Shown in pieces: positions 53,597 to 63,254 of a stretch of DNA of 64,000 nt; the stretch's first letter is position 1; each line of letters begins with the position of its first letter. This DNA is from Chitinophaga niabensis (lineage in GTDB: Bacteria > Bacteroidota > Bacteroidia > Chitinophagales > Chitinophagaceae): the NCBI RefSeq assembly GCF_039545795.1, contig NZ_CP154260.1, positions 5,709,001 through 5,773,000 on the forward strand, in the 5' to 3' direction. The notes under the pieces were generated by a model. The model searched no databases, had not been told where the DNA came from, and saw nothing but the letters and a program-made list of their open reading frames with translations. The position numbers and the translations under genes are program-made.

Positions 53597-54889
53597 ATGC
53601 CATCTCCTATTAAAATAGCCATTATCGGCCTTGGTTATGTAGGCTTACCCCTGGCCATTGAATTTGGGAAAAAATATGACGTTCTGGGCTTCGATATCAA
53701 CAAAGATCGGATAAAAGAGCTATGCAATGGAGAAGACCATACCAAAGAGGCGGATCTGAAGGAAATGAGGCATGTAATAAAAAAAACCAACAAAGAAAAT
53801 ACAAGTATTGGTCTGGAATTCTCCGATGATGTTACCACACTGAAAAATTATAACGTCTATATCGTTACCGTTCCAACACCCATTGATCAATTCAAAGCTC
53901 CCAACCTGCAACCCTTGCTTCATGCATCAGAAACAATAAGCAAAGTCCTTAAAAAAGGAGATATCGTGATCTATGAATCAACCGTTTATCCGGGATGTAC
54001 AGAAGAAGATTGCGTACCCATACTGGAAAAATACTCAGGACTAAAATACAATAGCGATTTTTTCTGCGGTTATTCCCCTGAACGGATCAATCCCGGAGAT
54101 AAGATCAATACCCTCGCCAAAATAATAAAAGTTACTTCCGGATCAACGCCGGAAATTGCAGATCGTATAGATGAACTCTATAAAAGCATCATAACCGCCG
54201 GTACACATAAAGCTCCAAATATCAAAGTGGCAGAAGCCTCCAAAGCTATTGAAAATGCACAAAGAGACATTAACATCAGTTTTGTGAATGAACTCGCGCT
54301 TATCTTTGACCGTATGGGGATAGATACCAATGATGTAATAGAAGCAGCGTCTACAAAATGGAACTTCCTTAAATTCAAACCCGGTCTTGTAGGCGGCCAC
54401 TGTATAGGAGTAGACCCATATTATTTAACACACAAAGCAGAATCACTGGGCTACCATCCACAAGTGATCCTCTCCGGAAGAAGGGTCAATGATAATATGG
54501 GGATGTTCGTTGCAAATAAAGTAGTAAAACTATTGATCAGGAGTGGGCACAAAATTGATGGCGCAAAAGCCCTCATCCTGGGAATGACCTTTAAAGAAAA
54601 TTGCCCGGATGTCCGCAATTCAAGGGTCATTGATATTTATAAAGAACTCATTCAATTTGGCCTGGATGTAGAAGTATATGATCCACACGCGCACATCGGT
54701 GAAATTGAATCTCAATACGGGATTAATTTAATTCCCCGGTTAATTCGAAAATATCAGGCTATTATCTTGGCAGTGGCACACGAGGAATTCAAAACCCTTG
54801 ATTATGACATGTTAAAGGCTAATAAAAATGCCATTATATTTGATTCTAAAGGAATTTTAGACAGAGCTATTGTCGATAGCAGACTTTAA
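53597..54889 (+). CDS. UDP-sugar 6-dehydrogenase (WbpA/TviB-like)
   Basis: The 430-residue UDP-glucose/UDP-GlcNAc dehydrogenase family enzyme has the N-terminal NAD site IAIIGLGYVGLPLAIEFG (about 6-23), YESTVYPGCTEE, and the catalytic Cys motif VGGHCIGVDPYYL. A C-terminal UDP-binding domain contains GMTFKENCPDVRNS. The GHCIGVDPYYLT form is typical of enzymes acting on UDP-N-acetylhexosamines (TviB/WbpO type). It would supply a uronic-acid precursor. Confidence 0.87.
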   Translation: MPSPIKIAIIGLGYVGLPLAIEFGKKYDVLGFDINKDRIKELCNGEDHTKEADLKEMRHVIKKTNKENTSIGLEFSDDVTTLKNYNVYIVTVPTPIDQFKAPNLQPLLHASETISKVLKKGDIVIYESTVYPGCTEEDCVPILEKYSGLKYNSDFFCGYSPERINPGDKINTLAKIIKVTSGSTPEIADRIDELYKSIITAGTHKAPNIKVAEASKAIENAQRDINISFVNELALIFDRMGIDTNDVIEAASTKWNFLKFKPGLVGGHCIGVDPYYLTHKAESLGYHPQVILSGRRVNDNMGMFVANKVVKLLIRSGHKIDGAKALILGMTFKENCPDVRNSRVIDIYKELIQFGLDVEVYDPHAHIGEIESQYGINLIPRLIRKYQAIILAVAHEEFKTLDYDMLKANKNAIIFDSKGILDRAIVDSRL

Positions 54890-54903
54890 AAAAACTAAAA
54901 AAT

Positions 54904-55671
54904 ATGAAAGTTGTAATTCTTGCTGGAGGTCTGGGAACACGTTTATCCGAAGAAACTTCAATTAAACCAAAACCAATGGTTGAAATTGGCGGTATGCCCA
55001 TATTATGGCATATCATGAAAATATACTCCAGTTATGGGTATAATGATTTCATAGTCTGCCTGGGTTATAAAGGATATGTGATCAAAGAATACTTTGCCAA
55101 CTACTTCCTCCATCAGGCAGACGTTACGATTGACCTGAACGACAATTCATTAAAGATTCATGACTCACAGGCAGAACCCTGGAAAATTACCCTGGTAGAA
55201 ACGGGTAAAGATTCTATGACAGGCGGAAGGGTCAAAAGAATTCAAAAATATACAGATGGCCAGCCATTTATGTTAACGTATGGAGACGGCGTTGCAGATA
55301 TTGATATCAAAGCGCTCGTGGATTTCCACCAAAAGAACAAACCTTCCCTGACGGTAACAGCAGTACAACCATCTGGAAAATTCGGCGCATTAAACATTGA
55401 TAATGATAAAGTTATATCATTCATGGAAAAACCTAAAGGGGATGGCCACTGGGTAAACGGAGGTTTTTTTGTTTGTGAGCAGGATATTTTTAACTACATT
55501 AAAGATGATAGTACCATATGGGAAAGAGAACCCATAGAGAATATAGCGCACGAAGGGAAAATGGCTGCTTTCAAACATGATGGTTTCTGGAAGCCAATGG
55601 ATACCCTCAGAGATAAAATAGAATTAGAAGAAAGCTGGAATAATAATACAGCACAATGGAAAAAATGGTGA
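54904..55671 (+). CDS. rfbF: Glucose-1-phosphate cytidylyltransferase
   Basis: The 255-residue enzyme makes CDP-glucose from CTP and glucose 1-phosphate. It has the nucleotidyltransferase motif VVILAGGLGTRLSEET.IKPKPMVEIGG (about residues 3-30) and GYKGYVIKEYF, which is specific to RfbF, plus LTYGDGVADIDI with the metal-binding Asp. It is followed 1 bp later by rfbG. Confidence 0.95.
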   Translation: MKVVILAGGLGTRLSEETSIKPKPMVEIGGMPILWHIMKIYSSYGYNDFIVCLGYKGYVIKEYFANYFLHQADVTIDLNDNSLKIHDSQAEPWKITLVETGKDSMTGGRVKRIQKYTDGQPFMLTYGDGVADIDIKALVDFHQKNKPSLTVTAVQPSGKFGALNIDNDKVISFMEKPKGDGHWVNGGFFVCEQDIFNYIKDDSTIWEREPIENIAHEGKMAAFKHDGFWKPMDTLRDKIELEESWNNNTAQWKKW

Positions 55672-55672
55672 G

Positions 55673-56755
55673 ATGCTGAAAAATATAGCCCGTATATATA
55701 AGGATAAGAAAGTTTTCATAACAGGCCATACTGGGTTTAAAGGCGCCTGGCTGCTTAAAATACTAAGCATGGCCGGTGCTGAGATCAGAGGATATGCATT
55801 AAGCCCTCTTCATGAAAATGATGCATTCAATATATTGAATGGTCCCCAATTGTGCGACTCAATAATTAATGACCTGCGTAACAAAAAGGAATTAACGCAA
55901 AGTATTATTGATTTTCAACCTGATTTTATTTTCCATCTCGCCGCACAACCCTTAGTGCGGCTATCTTATGATATCCCCGCTGAAACTTTTGAAGTGAATG
56001 CCATCGGCACTGCCAACGTATTGGATGCCGTAAGATTATTGAATAAACCCTGCCAGGTAATCCTCATCACTACAGATAAAGTTTATCATAACAATGAATG
56101 GATCTATCCATACAGGGAAAATGACCGTTTAGGAGGATATGACCCCTATAGTGCAAGCAAAGCATGCGCAGAACTGGTGATTGACTCTTACAGGAACTCC
56201 TTCTTTAATATTAGAAATTATAGTCAGCACCAGAAAGGCATAGCCGTAGGAAGAGCCGGAAATGTGATCGGAGGTGGCGACTGGGCAAAAGACCGATTGT
56301 TGCCAGACATTGCCAGGGCATTAGGAAATAACCAAAAGGTGATCATTCGAAACCCTCATTCAGTAAGGCCATGGCAGCATGTGCTGGAACCGCTGGCAGG
56401 TTATTTGAAAATTGGCGAAAAACTCACGGAGCAGCCGGAACTTTTTTCTACAGCCTATAATCTGGGCCCCCATGTAGATGATGCCCTCTCCGTTGCGCAA
56501 ATGGTGAAAATTGCCATAGATTGCTGGGGCAATGGAGATTTTCAGTTAGATGAACCGCCTGCTCACACACTACATGAAGCAGGTTTATTAAAACTGGATA
56601 TTAATAAAGCCGCCGCTGAACTGGGATGGAAACCAGTAATGAATGCCCATAAAGCAGTAAGCCAAACAATAAACTGGTACAAAACATATTATACAGATCC
56701 GGGTGCATTGATCAGCCTGACAGCTAAACAAATAACTGATTTTTTTGATGAGTAG
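55673..56755 (+). CDS. rfbG: CDP-glucose 4,6-dehydratase
   Basis: The 360-residue short-chain dehydrogenase-fold enzyme converts CDP-glucose to CDP-4-keto-6-deoxyglucose. It has the NAD-binding motif ITGHTGFKGAWL (about 16-27), HLAAQPLVRLSY, and the active-site YSASKACAELV. VRPWQHVLEPLAGYL is characteristic of RfbG. It overlaps the next gene by 8 bp. Confidence 0.95.
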   Translation: MLKNIARIYKDKKVFITGHTGFKGAWLLKILSMAGAEIRGYALSPLHENDAFNILNGPQLCDSIINDLRNKKELTQSIIDFQPDFIFHLAAQPLVRLSYDIPAETFEVNAIGTANVLDAVRLLNKPCQVILITTDKVYHNNEWIYPYRENDRLGGYDPYSASKACAELVIDSYRNSFFNIRNYSQHQKGIAVGRAGNVIGGGDWAKDRLLPDIARALGNNQKVIIRNPHSVRPWQHVLEPLAGYLKIGEKLTEQPELFSTAYNLGPHVDDALSVAQMVKIAIDCWGNGDFQLDEPPAHTLHEAGLLKLDINKAAAELGWKPVMNAHKAVSQTINWYKTYYTDPGALISLTAKQITDFFDE

Positions 56756-57671
56756 GATCTTTGTAACTGGAGCAACCGGCTTTTTAGGAGCAACAATTGT
56801 GCAGGGAATCGCTCAAAAACATGATATATGCGCACTAAAAAGACATACATCTGATCTCAGCAGAATAAATGCTGCTATTCGTCAGAGGGTCCACTGGGTG
56901 AACATGGCAGAAAACTGGCAAAATGAAGTAGCCCGTTTTCAGCCGGATGTTATTATCCATGCCGCCTGGATTGGTGTGGAAGCAGCAGAACGGAATGATT
57001 GGAAATTACAATTGCAGAACATCGGTTTCCTTTATGAGGTCATGGAACTGGCCGTTGCAGGTAACGTAAAAAAAATAATCGCATTAGGCTCACAGGCAGA
57101 ATATGGAAATATATCCGGAATCATGAAAGAAGATGACCCGGCCATTCCCACAACAGCCTATGGAGCCGTTAAAACAGCCTGCTCTCAGATCCTGCAGACA
57201 TTTGGAAACCAACACCAGGTGAACTGGTATTGGCTCAGATTATTTTCTTTCTTCGGAGAAGGTGAAAATGAAAACTGGCTGATCCCATCAGTAATTAAAA
57301 AAATAATCACCACAGGAAAAGTAGACCTTACACCAGGCATGCAGGCATACGCCTATTTATATGTAAAGGACCTTGTGAATGTGGTGGAAAAGATCTTGCA
57401 GCACAACGGAGATGCAGGGATCTACAACATTTCCTCCAACAACGCAATAAAGTTGCGGGATCTTGTTGAAAAAATAAAAATGCAATTGGGATTACCCTGC
57501 CTCCTTAATTTTGGAGCAGTTCCATATCGGGATCAGCAACCAATGCATGTACAGGGAGATATTGAAAAATTCGAAAGTAAAATAGGAAGCTTTAATATCA
57601 CGGCATTTGAAACTGCCCTGATTCAAACCATAGATTTCTATCGCAGGAAATATAAAACGGAAATGAAATGA
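56748..57671 (+). CDS. NAD(P)-dependent sugar reductase/epimerase (extended SDR)
   Basis: The 307-residue extended SDR enzyme has FVTGATGFLGATIV at the N-terminus and YGAVKTACSQ (Tyr/Lys pair). In the CDP-deoxysugar setting it probably reduces a 4-keto group, like abequose synthase (RfbJ) or the reductase of yersiniose synthesis (YerF). The neighbouring TPP enzyme favours the latter. ATG 56748 lies inside rfbG; the TTG at 56745 is an alternative. The 3' end overlaps the next gene by 4 bp (ATGA). Confidence 0.75.
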   Translation: MSRIFVTGATGFLGATIVQGIAQKHDICALKRHTSDLSRINAAIRQRVHWVNMAENWQNEVARFQPDVIIHAAWIGVEAAERNDWKLQLQNIGFLYEVMELAVAGNVKKIIALGSQAEYGNISGIMKEDDPAIPTTAYGAVKTACSQILQTFGNQHQVNWYWLRLFSFFGEGENENWLIPSVIKKIITTGKVDLTPGMQAYAYLYVKDLVNVVEKILQHNGDAGIYNISSNNAIKLRDLVEKIKMQLGLPCLLNFGAVPYRDQQPMHVQGDIEKFESKIGSFNITAFETALIQTIDFYRRKYKTEMK

Positions 57672-59398
57672 AGGCATCTGATTATATAGCAAAATATCTG
57701 GAAGCCAAAAACGTAAAACACGTTTTTGAACTGTCAGGAGGAATGATCACACATATCCTGGATTCCATAAGTCTGAAAACCTCCATTAAGATCATCACTG
57801 TTCACCATGAACAATCTGCGTCCTTCGCAGCTGATGCCTATGGTAGGATTACTGGCGTTCCCGGAGTTGCACTGGCTACCAGTGGCCCTGGTGCTACAAA
57901 TCTTTTAACAGGCATTGGAAGTTGTTATTTCGATTCCTCTCCGGCCGTATTTATTACTGGTCAGGTGAACCGCCATGAACAAAAAGGCGACAGGAATATA
58001 CGCCAGCTCGGTTTCCAGGAAACAGATATTATCGCAATGGCCAGACCCATTACCAAAGCATGCTTCAAAGTTGAAAACGGAGATGATATTCCTGCTACAC
58101 TTATTAGTGCATTTAAAATTGCAACAGAAGGAAGACCCGGTCCCGTTTTGATAGATATTCCCATGGACCTTCAGCGCGTTGCCCTTCCTGATGAAATCAT
58201 CCTTGAAAACGGAACACCGTCTACCGGTAAACTGCCACCGGTAGATAAAAACCAGCTTTCAAAACTTACGGCGGATATTCAAAAAGCCAAACGGCCGCTT
58301 TTACTCGTTGGAAGAGGCGTAAAAGCTGCATTTGCAGATGTTGAACTTTTAAAATTCATTGAAAAAACCAATCTGCCGGTGGTAAGCTCTTTGCTGGCTT
58401 TAGACGCTGTTCCATATAACCTGCCGGCAAGGGTGGGTTTTATTGGAAGTTATGGCAACAGATGGGCAAATATTGCATTAGGCGAGTGCGATCTGCTCAT
58501 CGTTGCTGGTAGCAGGCTGGATATCCGACAGACAGGAGCAGATACAAAATACTTTGAGAACAGGTTAATATATCATATTGATTGTGAAGAGGGAGAGATC
58601 AATAACAGGGTAAAAGGTTGTATACCCATTCTCGCAGACGTTAAACAATTCTTCAACGCCTTCATTTCTCACAATCAAACAACCTCCTTCCAGGCCCCCG
58701 TTGAATGGAACGGATATATTGCCGCATTAAAACAAAAATGGCCTGATACCAAAGAAGTAACTACACCTGGCATCAATCCTAACCTGTTCATGCACCTTCT
58801 GTCAGGTTTATCACAGGAAACCAGCGCCTACCTCACAGATGTGGGCTGCCACCAGATGTGGGCTGCACAATCACTTGAGTTATCGGCAGGCCAATCATTC
58901 CTTACCTCAGCAGGCATGGGCGCAATGGGTTTTGGCTTGCCCGCAGCAATAGGAGCCAGCTTTGCCGCAAATAAAGCACCAGTTGTCCTGATCTCAGGAG
59001 ACGGCAGCCTGCAGATCAACATCCAGGAACTGCAAACGCTGTTCAGAAATGAACTACCTGTTAAAATTATTGTAATGAATAACAGGAACCTTGGAATGAT
59101 AAGGCAGTTCCAGGATTCCTATTTTGAATCAAGATACCAGTCCACATTCTGGGGCTACAGTGCGCCCGATTTTGCAAAAGTGGCTGAGGCTTATAACATA
59201 AGCGCAAAAACAATAACAGAAGAAAGCGAAATTAACGATGCCGTAAAGTGGTTATGGGAAGGAGAAAATAATGGGAAACCAGTATTACTCCAGGTTATGA
59301 TAGATCCTCATACCAACACTTATCCTAAACTCGCTTTCGGCAAACCCATTACTGAAATGGAACCGTTTTCGAAGCCTATTGATATGGAAGGAACCTGA
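57668..59398 (+). CDS. TPP-dependent acetolactate-synthase-like enzyme (YerE-like candidate)
   Basis: The 576-residue thiamine-diphosphate enzyme has an N-terminal PYR domain with activating Glu48 (VHHEQSASFAADAYGR), a central domain with GRGVKAAF.DVELL, and a C-terminal PP domain with the Mg/TPP motif GDGSLQINIQEL...NNRNLGM. It lies between a sugar reductase gene and rfbH, not in a branched-chain amino-acid operon, and has no regulatory subunit gene. The best-known parallel is YerE, which adds a two-carbon unit from pyruvate to a CDP-3,6-dideoxy-4-ketohexose. That activity is inferred from context. Confidence 0.75.
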   Translation: MKASDYIAKYLEAKNVKHVFELSGGMITHILDSISLKTSIKIITVHHEQSASFAADAYGRITGVPGVALATSGPGATNLLTGIGSCYFDSSPAVFITGQVNRHEQKGDRNIRQLGFQETDIIAMARPITKACFKVENGDDIPATLISAFKIATEGRPGPVLIDIPMDLQRVALPDEIILENGTPSTGKLPPVDKNQLSKLTADIQKAKRPLLLVGRGVKAAFADVELLKFIEKTNLPVVSSLLALDAVPYNLPARVGFIGSYGNRWANIALGECDLLIVAGSRLDIRQTGADTKYFENRLIYHIDCEEGEINNRVKGCIPILADVKQFFNAFISHNQTTSFQAPVEWNGYIAALKQKWPDTKEVTTPGINPNLFMHLLSGLSQETSAYLTDVGCHQMWAAQSLELSAGQSFLTSAGMGAMGFGLPAAIGASFAANKAPVVLISGDGSLQINIQELQTLFRNELPVKIIVMNNRNLGMIRQFQDSYFESRYQSTFWGYSAPDFAKVAEAYNISAKTITEESEINDAVKWLWEGENNGKPVLLQVMIDPHTNTYPKLAFGKPITEMEPFSKPIDMEGT

Positions 59399-59430
59399 TT
59401 TATATAATAGATAGAATTTAATTAATAATC

Positions 59431-60750
59431 ATGTCATTTAATTTTCAAAACATTTCTGATCCGCAACTGAAAGAGTCACTCGCCAGTATTGCAAGAGCAA
59501 AAGTAAAAAGAGAAATTATTCCGGGGGAACATTACATCCCCGTTACAGGAAAAATAATGGATGAAGAAGATATTTTACTAGGCGTTGATTCCATGCTCGA
59601 TGGCTGGTTAACAGCCGGCAGGTTCGCTGATAGTTTTGAAAGAGAGCTTGCAAGATATTTTGGTGCCAGATTTTCATTCCTTGTAAATTCCGGCTCTTCA
59701 GCCAATCTCCTCGCCTTTTATGCTTTAACATCACCTAAGCTGGGTGAAGATGCCATAAAACCAGGAGACGAGATCATTACCGTGGCAGCTGGCTTTCCTA
59801 CAACAGTTAATCCATTAATCCAGTTTGGATGCGTACCCGTATTCCTTGATATTGATATCCCTACATACAACATCAAAGCAGAGGACATCGAAGGAGCTAT
59901 CACAGATAAAACATCCGCCATCATGATAGCACACACACTCGGAAATCCATTTAACCTGGAGGAAGTAATGCGTGTCGCTAAAAAATATAACCTGTGGGTG
60001 ATCGAAGATGATTGTGATTCCCTCGGTGCAACCTATCAGGGCAAAAAAACAGGCACCTTTGGAGATCTCGCCACCCTCTCATTTTATCCCGCACACCATA
60101 TAACAATGGGCGAAGGTGGTGCCGTTCTCGTTAACAATGCCAAACTTAAAAAAATTGTGGAAAGCTTCCGCGATTGGGGAAGAGATTGCTGGTGCCCTCC
60201 CGGAAAAGACAATACCTGTGGTGAAAGGTTTTGTCAGCAATTGGGTGATCTCCCGGAAGGCTATGACCATAAATACACCTATTCACATATCGGATTCAAT
60301 CTGAAAGCTACAGACATGCAGGCCGCAATTGGTTTAAGCCAGTTGAAAAAAGCAGACCATTTTGTGCAGAGAAGAAGGGAAAACCATGACCTGTTATATA
60401 AAAAATTAGAGCGCTTTAAAGACCATTTCATTCTCCCGGAAAAAACACCGGACTCCAATCCAAGCTGGTTCGGTTTTTTAATTACGATCAAAGACAGTTC
60501 ACCTGTCAACAGGAACGAACTCGTTCAATTCCTGGAAGAAAATAAGATCGGAACAAGGTTGCTTTTTGGAGGAAATCTCCTGAAACAGCCAGCTTACCGC
60601 AATACGGCTCACAGGGTATACAATACTTTGACCAATACAGACACGATCATGAATCAGTCTTTCTGGTTAGGAGTATGGCCTGGCTTGCATGAAGCTCATT
60701 ACGACTATATCATTCAAATCATAGAAAAATATTTAAGCAGTATTAAATAG
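59431..60750 (+). CDS. rfbH: CDP-4-keto-6-deoxyglucose 3-dehydrase (E1, RfbH)
   Basis: The 439-residue PMP- and iron-sulfur-dependent enzyme removes the C3 hydroxyl from CDP-4-keto-6-deoxyglucose. The usual PLP lysine is replaced by His ([14 protein letters not shown], His222/223), as in E1. The cysteines Cys195, Cys253, Cys255 and Cys263 have exactly the C-x57-C-x-C-x7-C spacing of the E1 [2Fe-2S] cluster. The partner reductase E3 is not seen in the window. Confidence 0.95.
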   Translation: MSFNFQNISDPQLKESLASIARAKVKREIIPGEHYIPVTGKIMDEEDILLGVDSMLDGWLTAGRFADSFERELARYFGARFSFLVNSGSSANLLAFYALTSPKLGEDAIKPGDEIITVAAGFPTTVNPLIQFGCVPVFLDIDIPTYNIKAEDIEGAITDKTSAIMIAHTLGNPFNLEEVMRVAKKYNLWVIEDDCDSLGATYQGKKTGTFGDLATLSFYPAHHITMGEGGAVLVNNAKLKKIVESFRDWGRDCWCPPGKDNTCGERFCQQLGDLPEGYDHKYTYSHIGFNLKATDMQAAIGLSQLKKADHFVQRRRENHDLLYKKLERFKDHFILPEKTPDSNPSWFGFLITIKDSSPVNRNELVQFLEENKIGTRLLFGGNLLKQPAYRNTAHRVYNTLTNTDTIMNQSFWLGVWPGLHEAHYDYIIQIIEKYLSSIK

Positions 60751-60785
60751 TAAGTCGTTGCTGCCTGAAACATCTGATTCTCATT

Positions 60786-61613
60786 ATGCTGATCTCTGCT
60801 TTCATTCCTGTCTTTAACGAGGAAAAACGAATAGAACATGCACTCATATCGTTGCAATGGTGCGATGAAATAGTACTGCTTGATAAAAGAAGCTCCGATA
60901 GAACTGTTGAGATCGCTAAACAATTCGGAGACAAAGTCAGGATCTTCTACATGGATAATTCCAGCGCATATAACCCGGGCGAATGGGATGTTATGATGGA
61001 ACAATGCAAAGGGGATTGGCTGATCAGGTTTACCGCCAGCGATGTACTCCACCCTGGTTTGGCAGAAGATATCCTTAAGCTGATCCGGCAACCGGATTTT
61101 AAGCATGATATCATCAACATTCCTCATAGAAGGTTTGTACTGGGGCTGGACATAAAAGGATCTCCCTGGTTTAGCAAAGTTTGCCCAATGGTATTCCGTA
61201 AATCCAGGTTGAGAGTAGATAAAGCTGATGTTCACGCTGCTTTAAAATTCGAAGGAAGCTCTTACACCATGCCGGAAAGCACCAAATACTGCATGTATCA
61301 TCTCACACATGAGAATGTAGATATCATGATGGAACGGCATCTGAGGTATTGGAGAGGAGAAGCCATCGGAGCCGAAAAGGAAGATCTGAAAGTTCAGTTT
61401 AAGCAGGTTTTAAATGCATTCTTCAGGTTAACATTCATCAAAAGATCTTTTATGTATGGATGGGATGGCATTATGCTGGCATTTGCATTTATTACCTATC
61501 AAATGATGTCCTTTGTTTATAAATGGGAAAAAAAACGGGGAAATGCCGCACAGGTCTATCAAAACATCAGGGAGGAAATTAAAAATGATTGGGAGCAAAA
61601 TAAACAGCTATGA
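60786..61613 (+). CDS. Family 2 glycosyltransferase (WaaE/KdtX-like)
   Basis: The 275-residue GT-A fold protein has ISAFIPVFNEEKRIEHALISL.WCDEIVLLDKRSSDRTVEIAK at the N-terminus, a WLIRFTASDVL segment in the place of a DxD-type motif, and a C-terminal hydrophobic region. The CDEIVLLD...SSDRT pattern is typical of the WaaE/KdtX branch. It overlaps the next gene by 4 bp. Confidence 0.8.
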   Translation: MLISAFIPVFNEEKRIEHALISLQWCDEIVLLDKRSSDRTVEIAKQFGDKVRIFYMDNSSAYNPGEWDVMMEQCKGDWLIRFTASDVLHPGLAEDILKLIRQPDFKHDIINIPHRRFVLGLDIKGSPWFSKVCPMVFRKSRLRVDKADVHAALKFEGSSYTMPESTKYCMYHLTHENVDIMMERHLRYWRGEAIGAEKEDLKVQFKQVLNAFFRLTFIKRSFMYGWDGIMLAFAFITYQMMSFVYKWEKKRGNAAQVYQNIREEIKNDWEQNKQL

Positions 61614-62467
61614 ACAATTATAAAAAAGCGTTTTGCACCTTTAGCGATTCCAGATTACGAAAAAGCCTGAACCGCATCAAACAGCAGGCTGAGGAAATGG
61701 AAGTGTACAACATCATCAATATATTTGATGAAACACAGCTGGACCCCGCTTTCAGGGAACGCTTCCGTGATCATCTATATCCCGGCTCAAGAGGTTATGG
61801 CTTCTGGTCCTGGAAACCCCAGGTGATACTTCAGACCTTAAGAAAATTAAACGACGGAGATGTGGTACAATATACAGACACCGGTTGCCACCTCAATAAA
61901 AACGGAAAAAAAAGATTAGAAGAATATTTTAATATCGCTCATAACTCCCCCAATGGCATCCTGGCCTTTAAATCAAAAAGTAAAGACACTGCCATTGGTA
62001 ACGAAACCTTCTACGAAAACTTTGAATACAAATACAATAAGGGAGACGTATTCAATTACTTTAACGTGCTGGATAAACCAGATTTTACACACTCCGTTCA
62101 GTATGAAGCAGGGATAACTTTTATCAGAAAAAGCCCCGAAACGGTTAAATTTGTTGAAGATTGGATCCATGCCTTTACTACAAACTTTGACCTGATCAGT
62201 GACGCCCCCTCCAAAGTCCCTAATTTACCGGGCTTTGTTGATCACCGGCACGATCAGGGCATCTATTCCATCCTTTGCAAAAAGTTTGGTGTATCTGAAT
62301 TATTTTCAAATGAATATTTTACCTCAGGAGATTGGGCAGAATTAAATGACTTCCCTATCTGGGTAAAAAGAGATATGAAATTCGGAACAATCCTGCGGGC
62401 TAAAAGGTTCATCCGCCGCAATACACGGTTATTACTGAAGAAAATAGGCTTATCAAATAACAAATAA
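61610..62467 (+). CDS. Predicted glycosyltransferase of a capsule-cluster family
   Basis: The 285-residue protein has no signal peptide. It contains GYGFWSWKPQVIL near residue 65, VVQYTDTGCHL (a possible DxD-type site), YEAGITFIRKS and DHRHDQGIYSIL. These blocks fit GT-A-like enzymes seen in polysaccharide clusters, but I cannot place it in a numbered family. It ends with a basic tail that could bind the membrane. Tight overlap with the upstream glycosyltransferase gene supports a shared role. Confidence 0.6.
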   Translation: MNNYKKAFCTFSDSRLRKSLNRIKQQAEEMEVYNIINIFDETQLDPAFRERFRDHLYPGSRGYGFWSWKPQVILQTLRKLNDGDVVQYTDTGCHLNKNGKKRLEEYFNIAHNSPNGILAFKSKSKDTAIGNETFYENFEYKYNKGDVFNYFNVLDKPDFTHSVQYEAGITFIRKSPETVKFVEDWIHAFTTNFDLISDAPSKVPNLPGFVDHRHDQGIYSILCKKFGVSELFSNEYFTSGDWAELNDFPIWVKRDMKFGTILRAKRFIRRNTRLLLKKIGLSNNK

Positions 62468-62474
62468 TAAAACA

Positions 62475-63254
62475 ATGGATCTTAATAAACTGGAGGGCGG
62501 ATTAAGAATGAATGCTGTGCATCAGAAAAACCCTTTGGTGACAGTTATAACAGTTGTATTCAACGGAGAAGCTTCCATAGAAAGAACAATAAAAAGTGTC
62601 GCGGAACAAAAAACCCCGGAGATTGAATATATCATAGTAGATGGCGCTTCCCGTGATAATACAGTAAAGATCATCAGGCAATATGAACAGGTTGTTGATT
62701 ATTGGATCAGTGAAAAAGACAAAGGCATTTATAATGCTATGAACAAAGGCGCCACCTATGCCTCCGGAAAATATATCACCTTTCTGAATGCAGATGATAC
62801 CATGAAAATGAATTACCTGCAAACTTTTACCTCACTCATTCAGGATAAAGATTATTTCAGCTGTGGCGTTAAAATGATCTACAACAATAAAACCATCAAC
62901 TGGGTCCCGTTCAATATTATTCCCGCCCATAATACCTTCTTTTGGAGAATGCCGCTCCCCCATCCCGGATTGATGGTAAAAAAAACGGTGTTTGATGAAC
63001 TGGGAGGCTTCAATGAAAAATACCGGTACGCAGCTGATTATGATTTCATCCTGCGGCTCGTTAAAAAATATAACGGCATATTTTCCGATAAGGTAATGAT
63101 TGATTTTTATATGGGCGGAGCTAGTTCCAATAAAGCTATTCTTCTTGAAAATAATAGTATCAGAAAGAATAATCATTCCAATAAGCTATTGGTTTCTTTA
63201 GCACATCAAATTGAATTATTTAAATGGAAAATAGCAAAAATACGGTATCGGTAA
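62475..63254 (+). CDS. Family 2 glycosyltransferase
   Basis: The 259-residue protein has VTVITVVFNGEASIERTIKSVAEQ..EIEYIIVDGASRDNT at the N-terminus, then ITFLNADDTM (DxD-type) and FNEKYRYAADYDFILRL. These features are typical of WcaA/Family 2 enzymes that add a sugar to a lipid-linked repeat unit. ATG 62475 is used; an internal ATG at 62508 is possible. It overlaps the next gene by 31 bp. Confidence 0.85.
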   Translation: MDLNKLEGGLRMNAVHQKNPLVTVITVVFNGEASIERTIKSVAEQKTPEIEYIIVDGASRDNTVKIIRQYEQVVDYWISEKDKGIYNAMNKGATYASGKYITFLNADDTMKMNYLQTFTSLIQDKDYFSCGVKMIYNNKTINWVPFNIIPAHNTFFWRMPLPHPGLMVKKTVFDELGGFNEKYRYAADYDFILRLVKKYNGIFSDKVMIDFYMGGASSNKAILLENNSIRKNNHSNKLLVSLAHQIELFKWKIAKIRYR

